DNA of 64,000 bases from Corynebacterium sp. UBA2622. GTDB lineage: Bacteria > Actinomycetota > Actinomycetes > Mycobacteriales > Mycobacteriaceae. The notes under the pieces were generated by a model. The model searched no databases. It saw nothing but the letters and a program-made list of their open reading frames with translations, and was not told the DNA's origin. Location: positions 47,924-111,923 of the forward strand of contig NZ_DDJO01000017.1 in the NCBI RefSeq assembly GCF_002339505.1, in the 5' to 3' direction. The position numbers and the translations under genes were made by a program. Below are positions 17,838 to 26,833 of this stretch, in pieces (positions within the stretch are counted from its first letter, which is position 1; the number at the start of each line of letters is the position of its first letter).

Positions 17838-19151
17838 TTAGGCGAGCTTCTCCTTGATGGCGCCGGTGAGGATCTCCAGCCCCTCGACGAGGAGGTTCTC
17901 GGGGATGACCAGCGAGGGGAGAAGGCGGATGACGTTGCCGTCCATGCCGCAGGTGAGTATGAGCACGCCCTGCGCCTTGCAGGCGGCGGCGACGTCGGCG
18001 GTCACGGCGGCATCTGCAAGCTCGACGGCGACCATCGCGCCGCGGCCGCGAACCTCCCGCACGCCCTCGAGCTCGAGGAGGGGTTCGAGGTGGCTGCGGA
18101 CGATGCCCTCGATCTCCCGGGCCCGGCCAGGCAGATCGTGGGCCTGCATCTCTTCGATGGCGGCGAGCGAGGCGGCACAGGCGACCGGGTTGCCGCCGTA
18201 GGTGCCGCCGAGGGCGCCGGCGATGGGGGCGTCCATGATTTCGGCCCGGCCGGTGACGGCGGACAGCGGCATACCACCGGCGATCCCCTTGGCGGTGGTG
18301 ACAACGTCGGGGACGACACCCTCGTGGTTCACCGAGAACCACTCACCGGTGCGGCAGAAGCCCGCCTGGATTTCGTCGGCGACGAAAACGACGTCGTTGT
18401 CGCGGCACCACTTCGCGATTGCGGGGAGGAACCCGTCGGCGGGGACGATGAAACCACCCTCGCCCTGAATCGGCTCGATGACCACGCAGGCGAGGTTTTC
18501 CGCACCCACCTGCTGCTCCAGGACCTTGATCGAGCGCTCCGCGGCCTCCTGGCCGGACAGGCCGTCGCGCAGCGGGTAGGAGCCGGGCACGTGGTAGATG
18601 TCCGAGGCGAAGGGGCCGAACTTGGTCTTGTAGGGCTTGTTCTTCGCCGTCATCGCCATGGTGAGGTTGGTGCGGCCGTGGTAGCTGCGGTCGAAGACCG
18701 CCACGGCGGGTTTCCCGGTGTAGGAGCGGGCGACCTTCACGGCGTTCTCCACCGCCTCGGCACCGGAGTTGAACAGAGCGGATTTCTTCTCGTGGTCGCC
18801 CGGGGTGAGCTCGTTGAGCTTCTCGCACACGGCAACGTAGGACTCGTAGGGGGAGACCATGAAGCTGGTGTGGGTGAAGTTCGCGGCTGCCTCGGCAACC
18901 GCCTGCGCCACGCGCGGGTTGGAGGCACCCACCGAGGTCACGGCAATGCCGGACGCGAAGTCGATGTAGGAGTTCCCGTCGGCGTCGACGAGCACGCCGC
19001 CGTCAGCCGCCACGACGTAACCCGGCAGGCCCGGCGCGAGCGCTCGGGCGACGGCGTTCTGACGGCGCTGGTCGATCGCCGAGCTGGTGGCGCCCATACC
19101 CTCACTTGCCAGGCGGCGCTCCTGGGGGAGGTGATACTCGAGGTCCTTCAT
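17838..19151 (-). CDS. gabT: 4-aminobutyrate aminotransferase
   Basis: The product is 437 aa, a class III PLP aminotransferase that moves the amino group of GABA to 2-oxoglutarate to give succinate semialdehyde. Visible motifs: FNSGAEAVENAVKVARSYTGKPAVAVFDRSYHGRTN, IEPIQGEGGFIVP, VFVADEIQAGFCRTG (the PLP-ring aspartate) and TTAKGIAGGMPLSAV, whose lysine forms the internal aldimine. The start at 19151 has an AAGGAG site 6-8 nt upstream; the reading frame stays open far upstream but through the regulator's promoter. It is the first gene of gabT-gabD-permease and divergent from the PucR regulator. Confidence 0.94.
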   Translation of the reverse strand: MKDLEYHLPQERRLASEGMGATSSAIDQRRQNAVARALAPGLPGYVVAADGGVLVDADGNSYIDFASGIAVTSVGASNPRVAQAVAEAAANFTHTSFMVSPYESYVAVCEKLNELTPGDHEKKSALFNSGAEAVENAVKVARSYTGKPAVAVFDRSYHGRTNLTMAMTAKNKPYKTKFGPFASDIYHVPGSYPLRDGLSGQEAAERSIKVLEQQVGAENLACVVIEPIQGEGGFIVPADGFLPAIAKWCRDNDVVFVADEIQAGFCRTGEWFSVNHEGVVPDVVTTAKGIAGGMPLSAVTGRAEIMDAPIAGALGGTYGGNPVACAASLAAIEEMQAHDLPGRAREIEGIVRSHLEPLLELEGVREVRGRGAMVAVELADAAVTADVAAACKAQGVLILTCGMDGNVIRLLPSLVIPENLLVEGLEILTGAIKEKLA

Positions 19152-19176
19152 GTTCTGCTCCTTCAACGGTGGGCGA

Positions 19177-19211
19177 TGTGTCCGCCACAGTATGAAACCC
19201 GGGGTGTGTCC
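19177..19211. promoter_or_regulatory. Direct TGTGTCC repeats in the gabT/PucR-regulator intergenic region
   Basis: TGTGTCC occurs at 19177-19183 and again at 19205-19211, 28 bp apart, in the roughly 100-bp divergent region. Direct repeats are a common form of PucR-type recognition site. The match is only seven bases, so this is a weak candidate. Confidence 0.25.
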
Positions 19212-19254
19212 AGGGCCATGTACGCTAGGGCGATAGTTTTGGTCGTGTTTGTAC

Positions 19255-20724
19255 ATGGGGGCGAGTCGGGTGGAGTTGAATTTCGGGTGGCTGCTGAACA
19301 AGCGCTCCCTGGCGCTGCGGCAGATCGTCCCTCCCTCTGCCCCCGGGTTTACCGTGGTGCAGCCGAGTGAGCTTGAGGACGCCTCCGAGTTCATCCAGCC
19401 ACACGCGCTAGTTCTCACGGTGGGCATCGCCTTCCGGGACCGGGAACCGGAGCTGGGACGCTACATCGACCACCTCGCGGATGCCGGGGCGGTTGCAGTC
19501 GGGTTCGGCACGGGGCTGACCTTTTCCTCGGTCCCGCCGATCGTGGAGCAGACGGCCCGCCGGCGGGGGATCGGGCTTTTCGAGGTTCCCCGCCGCATCC
19601 CCTTCATCTCCATCGTCACCGCCGCGCACCAGGAACAACGCAGGCGCGCCTACGCGGAACAGCAGAAGCTTTTCGACGCCCAGGAGCACCTCACCCACAC
19701 AGCGACCGCGGGCTCCCTCGATCTGCTTCTTGAGGCCGCAGCGGAGCACCTGGAGGCCCGGGTGAGCATCAGCACCGCCCAGGACACGGTGGTGGGCAAG
19801 GCCAGCTCACCGAGGGCGGTCGAGCGGGAGAAGGCGGGGGAGAGGCTGCACTACTCCTCCTACAGAATGTCCGACCGTGCCGGCAGGCATCACGTGATTG
19901 AGGTCCACTCGGTGGATCCGCTGACGGCGGAGACACGCTCGCTCGTGCGGCACTGCGCGGGCCTCGCCGACATGCTGCTGGCCCGCCCGACCGAGCTCAG
20001 GGCCGCCCGAAACGACCTGAATTCCTTCGCCCTCTCCCTCCGCCTCGGCCTCGGGGCGGATTCAGCGCTGCTCCCCGCAGTCTTTGACTCGCCGACTGAT
20101 GAGGACGGATTCACCCGGCCCATCGTCATCGCCGCCGACAACCCCCGGTCCCTGGACCGGGCCCGCGCCGCACTCGATGCGGCCGCGGAAGCGGACGGCC
20201 ACTTCCTCTACGCGGCGGCGGTGGATCACACGACGCTTCTCCTGCTCGTCCGGGCCGACCAGCCCGTGGACGAGGTGCTGGGGGCGTTCGGCTCCGCCGG
20301 GCGGCGCGTCCGGGTGGCCGTGGGGAGGTGCGTGGCCGCGGCTGACCTGACCGCGCCCCACGTGGAGGCGTTGAAGACCCGGGCGGGCCTTCTCGCCCCG
20401 GGGGAGCACTCACTTCCGGAGGCCGTCCACGTGCCGTGGCTGGCTGAGCCGGCCGTCGCGACGGCGCTCGCCGCGCGCCACACGGAGCTGTTCGGGCGTC
20501 TGCGGCGGGAGGATGAGCTCCACGGAACGGACTACGCACGCACCCTCACGGTGTTTGTGCGCCACGGAGGCCAGCTCACGCACACGGCTGAGGCGCTGGG
20601 CATTCACCGCCACACGGCCCGAAACCGAATGGCGCGGATCCAGGACATCTGCGAGATCGATCTCTCCGACCCCGCAACGTTCGCCGAAACCTTCTTTTCC
20701 AGCCTGGTGAAACCGGAGGCGTGA
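19255..20724 (+). CDS. PucR-family transcriptional regulator, GabR-like
   Basis: The product is about 489 aa. Residues 1-115 look like the PucR N-terminal domain (hydrophobic strands with DREPELGRYIDHLADAGAVAVGFGTGL). The C-terminal 60 residues contain the family's helix-turn-helix: TLTVFVRHGGQLTHTAEALGIHRHTARNRMARIQDICEIDL. In C. glutamicum a PucR-type protein (GabR) activates gabTDP, and this gene is divergent from gabT, so it is likely the same regulator. The start is uncertain: ATG 19255 has no clear ribosome-binding site, TTG 19249 and GTG 19270 are in frame and possible. Confidence 0.82.
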   Translation: MGASRVELNFGWLLNKRSLALRQIVPPSAPGFTVVQPSELEDASEFIQPHALVLTVGIAFRDREPELGRYIDHLADAGAVAVGFGTGLTFSSVPPIVEQTARRRGIGLFEVPRRIPFISIVTAAHQEQRRRAYAEQQKLFDAQEHLTHTATAGSLDLLLEAAAEHLEARVSISTAQDTVVGKASSPRAVEREKAGERLHYSSYRMSDRAGRHHVIEVHSVDPLTAETRSLVRHCAGLADMLLARPTELRAARNDLNSFALSLRLGLGADSALLPAVFDSPTDEDGFTRPIVIAADNPRSLDRARAALDAAAEADGHFLYAAAVDHTTLLLLVRADQPVDEVLGAFGSAGRRVRVAVGRCVAAADLTAPHVEALKTRAGLLAPGEHSLPEAVHVPWLAEPAVATALAARHTELFGRLRREDELHGTDYARTLTVFVRHGGQLTHTAEALGIHRHTARNRMARIQDICEIDLSDPATFAETFFSSLVKPEA

Positions 20725-20764
20725 GCGCCCTGCCCCCAAGGGCCCCCGAACCCCCGCGCGAGAC

Positions 20765-20959
20765 CTAGGCGGACTTCTCCGCGGTGAGGTCCACCAGCTT
20801 GGCCTCCTCGGCCGCGCGCTGCACAGCCTGGGTGCCCTTCACGGCCGCGGACTTGCTCTCGTAGGCCTCACCGGTAGCGACAACCTCGCCGTTGCCCGCC
20901 TTGAGGCGGAAGCGGAACTTGCCGGCCTTGTCCTCGTACACTTCAAACTTGCCTGCCAT
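20765..20959 (-). CDS. DUF1508 (YegP-like) small protein
   Basis: The product is 64 aa. The sequence KFEVYEDKAGKFRFRLKAGNGEVVATGEAYESKSAAVKG matches the DUF1508 repeat (beta-beta-beta-alpha, YegP family), present once here. The biochemical role of the family is unknown. An AAGGAGC site precedes the ATG. It stands alone between convergent and divergent neighbours. Confidence 0.85.
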   Translation of the reverse strand: MAGKFEVYEDKAGKFRFRLKAGNGEVVATGEAYESKSAAVKGTQAVQRAAEEAKLVDLTAEKSA

Positions 20960-21152
20960 GTCGGCTCCTTACGTAGGGGTGAAGTCGGTTAAACGTCCAC
21001 GCTACGCCCGCACCGGGGCCGGGTAGAAAGATATTTCCCCAGGAAATTCCCGCCAAAAAGTTGGACAGTTGCTGGAAGAACGGTAGGGGCCCCGCCCCCG
21101 CGCGCGCCTACATTTGCCCCCAGCCCGCACCCGCACACGCTCCGGAGGCCCC

Positions 21153-21905
21153 ATGCGCCAGCGCATCTTCGACTCTCACCTGCACATCATCGATCCGGCC
21201 CACCCCCTCGTGGAGAACAACGGCTTCATGCCGGACCCCTTCACCGCCGCCGATTACCGCGAGCGCATCAGCGGGCTCAACATCGCCGGGGGAGCGGTGG
21301 TCTCCGGCTCCTTCCAGGCCTTCGACCAGGGTTACCTCGTCGAGGCCCTGCGGGCCCTCGGCCCCACCTACGTGGGTGTCACGCAGATCCCGACCGCCAC
21401 CAGCGACGCCCGTATTCGCGAGCTTGACGACGCCCACGTGCGCGCCGTCCGCTTCAACGTCGCGCGCGGCGGCTCCGCCGACCTGGACGACCTGGAGCGT
21501 CTCGCCCGGCGCGTCCACGACCTCGCGGGCTGGCGCACCGAGTTCTACATCGACGCCCGCACAATCGACGATGAGCTCTCCCGCCGCATCACCGCGCTGC
21601 CGGCCGCGATCATCGACCACCTGGGCATGCACGAGGACGGCCTGCCGAACCTCCTCCGCCTGGTGGAGAAGGGTGTGAAGGTCAAGGCAACCGGCTTCGG
21701 CCGCGTGGAGCTCGACCCCGCCAGCGCCATCCGCGCGATCATGGATGTCGACCCGACGGCCCTGATGGTCGGCACCGACTTGCCGTCGACACGCGCGCGC
21801 CGCCCCTTCCGCGACGAGGACTTCGATGTGATCGAAGCGGCGCTGACCCCCGACGAGGTCTCGGCGGTGTTCTGGGACAACGGGGAGACGTTTTACCTGC
21901 GGTAG
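21153..21905 (+). CDS. Amidohydrolase-2 family metal-dependent hydrolase
   Basis: The product is 250 aa with a TIM-barrel amidohydrolase pattern: the N-terminal metal-binding FDSHLHIIDP, a middle RFNVARGG strand, AAIIDHLG, and a C-terminal metal/catalytic GTDLPSTRARR. It resembles the 2-pyrone-4,6-dicarboxylate lactonase-like branch (PF04909), in which substrates are dicarboxylic lactones or aromatic acids; the real substrate is unknown. The start at 21153 has GGAGG 5-7 nt upstream. It sits alone, so context gives no help. Confidence 0.8.
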   Translation: MRQRIFDSHLHIIDPAHPLVENNGFMPDPFTAADYRERISGLNIAGGAVVSGSFQAFDQGYLVEALRALGPTYVGVTQIPTATSDARIRELDDAHVRAVRFNVARGGSADLDDLERLARRVHDLAGWRTEFYIDARTIDDELSRRITALPAAIIDHLGMHEDGLPNLLRLVEKGVKVKATGFGRVELDPASAIRAIMDVDPTALMVGTDLPSTRARRPFRDEDFDVIEAALTPDEVSAVFWDNGETFYLR

Positions 21906-22032
21906 GTGACCTGAAGGCTCAAGTTCACCTGTCCAGCCTTTCGTGTTGTTCGGAATGGAAAACAAAAGTACATCTACACCCGTAGCATTCAGGTAGAGCC
22001 CGTATCAACAACCCTCGACCCGAAGGACCACC

Positions 22033-22680
22033 ATGCACCGCGCCATCACTTCCCTGGCTACCCTCGCCACCGTCGCCACGCTCGCGCCCCCGGCCGCCCA
22101 TGCCCAGGACATCTTTGACGGTGGCCGCCTGGCCGGCGGATCCTCCCAGCTTGTGCCGCGTGGTTCCTCAACCCCCGGGGGAGAACTCCCCGAGGTCGCC
22201 ATCCCGGTGGACCTGGAGCGCTACGCCGGCACGTGGTACCAGGTCGCGGCGCTGCCCCAGCCGTACACGCTGCAGTGCGTGCGCGACACCACCGCCGAGT
22301 ACGGGGTCATCGACGCCACTACCGTCTCCGTGCGCAACACCTGCGGTACACCCCTGGGCCAGAAATCCGCCATCGAGGGCACGGCGACGGCGCTTTCCGA
22401 CGCCTCCCTGCGCGTCACCTTCCCGGGGGTGCCCTTCCAGGACCCCAACGGCCCCGCGAACTACCGCGTGACCTACCTGGCGGACGACTACTCCCTCGCC
22501 ATCGTGGGTGACCCCAACCGCCTGTCCGGTTTCGTGCTCTCCCGCACCCCGGACCTCACCGCGGAGCAGTGGAAGCAAGTGCGCAGCGTGGTTGAGTCCC
22601 GCGGCTGGTGGTCGTGCGCGTTCCTCACCGTGCCCATGGCCGGGGGCCGCCAGGACATCGCACCCCTCTGCACCCAGTAA
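22033..22680 (+). CDS. Secreted lipocalin-family protein
   Basis: The product is 215 aa. A Sec signal peptide with cleavage after AAHA (about residue 24) is followed by a 25-residue linker. The lipocalin entry motif follows as VDLERYAGTWYQVAALPQPYTLQCVRDTTAEY, with GTWY near residue 67, and then VTYLADDYSLAIVGDP. Four cysteines in the mature part could form two disulfides. There is no lipobox cysteine, unlike the bacterial Blc lipoprotein. Ligand unknown. An AAGGA site stands upstream. Confidence 0.8.
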   Translation: MHRAITSLATLATVATLAPPAAHAQDIFDGGRLAGGSSQLVPRGSSTPGGELPEVAIPVDLERYAGTWYQVAALPQPYTLQCVRDTTAEYGVIDATTVSVRNTCGTPLGQKSAIEGTATALSDASLRVTFPGVPFQDPNGPANYRVTYLADDYSLAIVGDPNRLSGFVLSRTPDLTAEQWKQVRSVVESRGWWSCAFLTVPMAGGRQDIAPLCTQ

Positions 22681-22685
22681 CCGGA

Positions 22686-23276
22686 CTAGGAGTCGATCTC
22701 CCCACGCTCCGACGCGCCGCCGCCCAGCGTGCGCACCACCCTGCCGGGCACACCCATGACCAGGGAGTCGTCGGGGATGTCCTTGGTCACCACCGCGCCG
22801 GCCGCCACAACGCAGCGGTCGCCGATGGTCACCCCCGGCATCACGTGCACACCGGCGCCGAACCAGCAGTCATCGCCGATCGTGATGGGGGTGCCCTTTT
22901 CCCAGAGGTCACGGCGCATCTGCACGTCGTTGACGGGGTGGCCGACCGTGATGAGCTGGCAGTTCGGACCGATCAGCGTGTTCGCGCCGATGCTGACGGG
23001 GGCGGTGTCCAGGATGGTGGTGCCCGTGTTGACGAAGCACCCCGGCCCGAAGCTGGTGTTCACCCCGTACTCGATGAACAGGGGCCCGAAGACCTCCGGG
23101 GCGTACGAGCCCGGCGCGAGAATGGAAAGCAGCTCATCCGAGTCCAGGACGGCCAGTTTGTTGATCCTGTTGAGCACCTCCCAGCACTGCTCGCGCTGCA
23201 CGTCCTGCCCGGGGCCGGGGATGTACCACCTGCCAGAGGTCATGCGTTCGAAGGTCTGGTAGCTCGGGTCCGTCAT
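22686..23276 (-). CDS. Sugar O-acetyltransferase (LacA/Maa type)
   Basis: The product is 196 aa, a left-handed beta-helix acetyltransferase. The Maa N-terminal helix region carries MTSGRWYIPGPGQDVQREQCWEVLNRIN. It is followed by hexapeptide repeats and the catalytic-histidine stretch LITVGHPVNDVQMRRD. The C-terminal half has IGDDCWFGAGVHVMPGVTIGDRCVVAAGAVVTKDIPDDSLVMGVPGRVVR. It would acetylate a sugar (maltose, galactoside or similar) with acetyl-CoA. A CATAAT hexamer ends 6 nt before the ATG at 23276, consistent with a leaderless mRNA. Confidence 0.88.
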   Translation of the reverse strand: MTDPSYQTFERMTSGRWYIPGPGQDVQREQCWEVLNRINKLAVLDSDELLSILAPGSYAPEVFGPLFIEYGVNTSFGPGCFVNTGTTILDTAPVSIGANTLIGPNCQLITVGHPVNDVQMRRDLWEKGTPITIGDDCWFGAGVHVMPGVTIGDRCVVAAGAVVTKDIPDDSLVMGVPGRVVRTLGGGASERGEIDS

Positions 23277-23356
23277 GGGGCCATTATGGCGGAGGTGTCG
23301 GGTAGACCTCACCCGAAAGCCCTGGGAGACGCGGACTAACCCGATAACCTGAGATT

Positions 23357-24769
23357 ATGTTGTACATAGGCATCTCTGTCCTGGCGGTTATCGCCGTCGG
23401 TTACTTCATCTACAAGCGCGTCCATGCGGCCTCAGCAATCTTCGCCGTTGGGGTCCTTCTACTCATGATCGCGGCCGCCACGGGCCGCGTCGACCACACC
23501 ACCCTGGACATCAAACCCAGCGGCAACGCCTTCTATGACGAATTACTGGTGGTGGAGAGCCTGTTCAAGTCACGCTTCGCTGGCACGGGCATGGCCATCA
23601 TGGTCCTGTTCGGCTTCGTCGCCTACATGCGCCACATCGGTGCCGACGCGAAGACGGTGGTGGTGCTGTCGCGGCCCCTGCAACGGTTCAACGGGTCCTA
23701 CTGGCTGGTTCCCCTGGGGTTCGTGATCGGGACCCTGCTGTCGCTGGTGGTGCCCTCGGCAAGCGCGCTCGCACTACTGCTTGTTGCGACCCTGGTCCCA
23801 GCGCTCATCGCCGCGGGCCTGACGCCCCGGACGGTGGGCGCGATCGTGGCCACCTCCTCGACCATCGTGCCCACGCCGCTCGAGGCCGGTCTGATCCAGG
23901 GAGCGAGCTTGGCGGACATACCCGTCTCGGAATTTGTCTTCCACAACGTGGCCAAGGCGACGGTGCCCGCCCTCGTCGTCGCGGCCTTCGTGCACATGTG
24001 GTGGCAGTGGCGCTGCGACAAGAAAGACGCGATGCGCGAGGAGGCACGCCCGCTTAACGACACCCCCGCAGCCGCTGGCCCCGACCCCCGCGTGCAGGAA
24101 TCCGTGGAGCGGGCCCAAGGCCTGCCCGGGTATTACGCGCTCCTGCCCCTTCTTCCGCTTCTGCTGATCATCATTTCAGCGCTGCTCAAGAGCCTTGGCC
24201 TGGTCAGCTTCGAGGCGGACATCCTTCCCGTTACCGTGGTGTCGCTGATGGTGACGATGTTCATCGAGGCCATCCGCCACCGCGACCTCAACGCGGCGAT
24301 CGAGGATCTCCAGCATTTCTTCACCGGCCTCGGTGAAGGGGCGGGCGGCGTGGTGGCGCTCATCGTTGCCGCGGCGGTCCTCGTGGAGGGCATCACCCAG
24401 ATGGGTGTCATCGACGGTCTCACGTCACTTGCCGACGGCTTCTCAGGTGCCGCCGTGGTTATTGTGCTGATCTTCGTCCTCGCCACCGCCCTGATGGCAC
24501 TACTGACCGGCTCAGGAGTCGCACCCTACTTCGCATTCTCCGAGATGGTTCCGGGCCTGGCCGCGAAGTCCAGCATCCATGCACCCCAGATGCTTACCGC
24601 CATCTGGTCTACCTCCAACTCTATCCGGCAGGCCTCACCCGTCAACGCGGCAGTGCTCATCGTCGCCGGCGCGCTGGACGTAAACCCCATCGAGATCGTG
24701 CGCCGCACCGTCGTGCCCATGGCCGCCGCCGCGGTGGTGTCGGTGCTGTGCGCGTTCCTGTTGATCTAG
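23357..24769 (+). CDS. DcuC-like C4-dicarboxylate carrier
   Basis: The product is 470 aa with about twelve hydrophobic segments. The pattern PLGFVIGTLLSLVVPSASALALLLVATLVPALIAAGLTPRTVGAIVATSSTIVPTPLEAGLI and the C-terminal LLTGSGVAPYFAFSEMVPGLA ... ANSIRQASPVNAAVLIVAGALDV-like region fit the DcuC anaerobic carrier family (succinate/fumarate/malate exchange). A TAACCT hexamer ends 6 nt upstream of the ATG, so the transcript is probably leaderless. The substrate is not set by the sequence. Confidence 0.8.
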   Translation: MLYIGISVLAVIAVGYFIYKRVHAASAIFAVGVLLLMIAAATGRVDHTTLDIKPSGNAFYDELLVVESLFKSRFAGTGMAIMVLFGFVAYMRHIGADAKTVVVLSRPLQRFNGSYWLVPLGFVIGTLLSLVVPSASALALLLVATLVPALIAAGLTPRTVGAIVATSSTIVPTPLEAGLIQGASLADIPVSEFVFHNVAKATVPALVVAAFVHMWWQWRCDKKDAMREEARPLNDTPAAAGPDPRVQESVERAQGLPGYYALLPLLPLLLIIISALLKSLGLVSFEADILPVTVVSLMVTMFIEAIRHRDLNAAIEDLQHFFTGLGEGAGGVVALIVAAAVLVEGITQMGVIDGLTSLADGFSGAAVVIVLIFVLATALMALLTGSGVAPYFAFSEMVPGLAAKSSIHAPQMLTAIWSTSNSIRQASPVNAAVLIVAGALDVNPIEIVRRTVVPMAAAAVVSVLCAFLLI

Positions 24770-24998
24770 GGGAGGGTGGGATCCGGTTCCGGGGTGACCT
24801 TGGGCCGAGTACGCGGTGGCAACGGATTCGCGACTCCCAGTGCGATACCGCGGTCCCGACTGGTGCTCCAACATTCAGATCCGAGATAGCTTTCGGATCG
24901 CGAAGAAAGGTGATACTTCTTGGCCTTGGCACGCTTTCGCAAATGAGCTGCTGTTATATATTCTGAAATTGATATCACTTTAGATATATAATTGCCGC
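24770..24998. other. AT-rich intergenic region at the left edge of the accessory region
   Basis: Composition falls sharply from about 24900 onward. It holds the palindrome TGATATCA (24970-24977) and a consensus -10 TATAAT (24987-24992), which ends 6 nt before the next start codon. I see no gene in it. Confidence 0.6.
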
Positions 24999-26765
24999 AT
25001 GGTTGCTGTAGATGTGGGTTCGCTGGTGACATTGCTCCGCGAGGTGGGTAACGACACTTCTGGCATCGAGGCCAAAGACGCTTCCGGGGGCGTTCCCAGT
25101 TCGCTGGATGAAACACTGTCAGCATTCGGTAACTCACCCGAAGGCGGCGTCCTCCTCCTCGGCGTGGCAAAAAACGACGGGGCCTTTGACATCACTGGGG
25201 TGAGCGACAGCAAGACGATTGAGGGCACCCTGGCCGGTAAGGCCCGGAACAAGATCGTCCCACCCCTCCAGCTGGGTGCGGTGGAGACAGTGGGCTACGA
25301 AGGGAAAAAGGTTGTCGTTTGTGTCATTCCCCCTCAACCGAGTGACCGACGACCGTTCCGGGTCGGGAGGGGCGGGCCAGCGTATATCCGCGCTGCCGAC
25401 GGGGACTACCGCTTGGATGAGAATGAAGAGCAGCTTCTCGTGAATCAGCGGACGCCTCCACTTCATGAGAGGACACCGGTAGAGGGCGCCACTGTAGAGA
25501 GGGACCTTGATGAGGGGCTTCTCCACCAGTACCTCGAATTCCAGACCAAATCTTCCCCTCGGCTCGCCAGGCAGAGTTTCGACGATCAGCTCATCCGCAC
25601 CAACGTCATTGACGGTGATTCGGGCTTCCCGACACTCGCCGCCGTTTATGCATTGGGGATCCATCCCCAAGAGTTTTTTCCGGCATTAGCGGTCAAGGCT
25701 CGCGTCACCCCCCGCAGCGGCGACCCTTCCTCGGTCCGTTTGCGGGATTCCTCTCAATTTGCGGGGCCGTTACCAGACCTGCTCGACCAGTCCTTCCAGT
25801 GGGTAGAAAAGCAGCTAAATACCACCATCATCTTTTCTGGAGGTCAAGGCCGTGACACCCCCGAGCTCCCTGCCGTCGCGGTACGTGAGACGCTGGCGAA
25901 CGCACTCGTGCACCGCGACCTTTCAGCTGCGAGCATGAGCATGTACGTCCAACTCATCAAAAAGGAAGACCGCTTGGTGGTAACTAACCCCGGAGGCTTG
26001 TGGGGGCTAACCGAGCGAGAACTGGGCCGCACAGGACCACGGGCCCGGAACCCCGTGCTCTACGACATGTGCAACGCGATTCACACAGCTGGGGGAAATC
26101 GGGTTATTGAAGCAAGCGCGACGGGCATCCCCGCAATCCGGCAATCGCTTCACGACGCCTTTCTGCCCGCCCCGTATTTCAGGGACAACGTCATCAGTTT
26201 CGATGCGATCCTCACCGCCTCGTCAATGCTCTCGGACGCGGATCTCAACTGGCTGCGCACCCTCCCCGGGGAGGAGAAACTGTCGACCGCACAACGTCAT
26301 GCACTCATCAAAATGCGTGGCGGGACCAGCATCACAAACAGGTCCTACCGAGACGAATTCCCCATGGATTCCACCCAGGCCCGGGCAGAGTTGCAGCAGC
26401 TCGTCGAATTTGGGCTTGCTTCAGCGGTGGGTCAAGCGGGCGGGACCGGTTACACACTGGCAAAACGGCACTCCTCGCCACGTCCGGATGAGTTATTAAC
26501 GAGCCGGGATGCATCCGCACAAAACGATGACGGTGTCAAGCGAACCGGGAAACGGCCGTATGTTTCCGCAGAAGCCAAGGTTGACCTAGTGATTGCGACG
26601 CTCACGCGTTCCCCAGAACCATTGACCCGTGCTGAAATCGCTGACGCCACGGGCCTAACCACCGGCCAGCTTGCGCCCACGATTCGAAAGATGCGCGAAG
26701 AGAATTTGCTTCAGTTTACAAACCCACATTGGAATGCGCACGACCAAAGGTATTCACTGATGTGA
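24999..26765 (+). CDS. AlbA_2 / ATP-binding domain protein with C-terminal winged helix
   Basis: The product is 588 aa. Residues 20-148 match the Schlafen AlbA_2 DNA-binding pattern (GIEAKDASGG, then AFGNSPEGGVLLLGV, then GGPAYIRAADGDYRLDENE). About residues 285-375 look like the GHKL-type HATPase found in this family, with AVRETLANALVHRDLS and VTNPGG. The last 60 residues carry a helix-turn-helix (EPLTRAEIADATGLTTGQLAPTIRKM). Such proteins are often called ATP-dependent DNA helicase/RecG-like regulators and occur in accessory and defence regions; the function is not established. Composition is lower in GC than neighbours, and the mRNA appears leaderless. Confidence 0.8.
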   Translation: MVAVDVGSLVTLLREVGNDTSGIEAKDASGGVPSSLDETLSAFGNSPEGGVLLLGVAKNDGAFDITGVSDSKTIEGTLAGKARNKIVPPLQLGAVETVGYEGKKVVVCVIPPQPSDRRPFRVGRGGPAYIRAADGDYRLDENEEQLLVNQRTPPLHERTPVEGATVERDLDEGLLHQYLEFQTKSSPRLARQSFDDQLIRTNVIDGDSGFPTLAAVYALGIHPQEFFPALAVKARVTPRSGDPSSVRLRDSSQFAGPLPDLLDQSFQWVEKQLNTTIIFSGGQGRDTPELPAVAVRETLANALVHRDLSAASMSMYVQLIKKEDRLVVTNPGGLWGLTERELGRTGPRARNPVLYDMCNAIHTAGGNRVIEASATGIPAIRQSLHDAFLPAPYFRDNVISFDAILTASSMLSDADLNWLRTLPGEEKLSTAQRHALIKMRGGTSITNRSYRDEFPMDSTQARAELQQLVEFGLASAVGQAGGTGYTLAKRHSSPRPDELLTSRDASAQNDDGVKRTGKRPYVSAEAKVDLVIATLTRSPEPLTRAEIADATGLTTGQLAPTIRKMREENLLQFTNPHWNAHDQRYSLM

Positions 26766-26833
26766 TATTTAATTTGATATCGATTCCGATAATTATTCTT
26801 CGGAAGCGACATCGCAATGAGGACTCCGCTCCG

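Noticed and set aside
16575..19370. 931-codon open frame on the + strand opposite gabD and gabT
   Set aside because: It mirrors two clear enzymes with full catalytic motifs; in high-GC DNA the antisense frame often stays open. Its translation is repetitive in V/G/R/H/E and has no motif.
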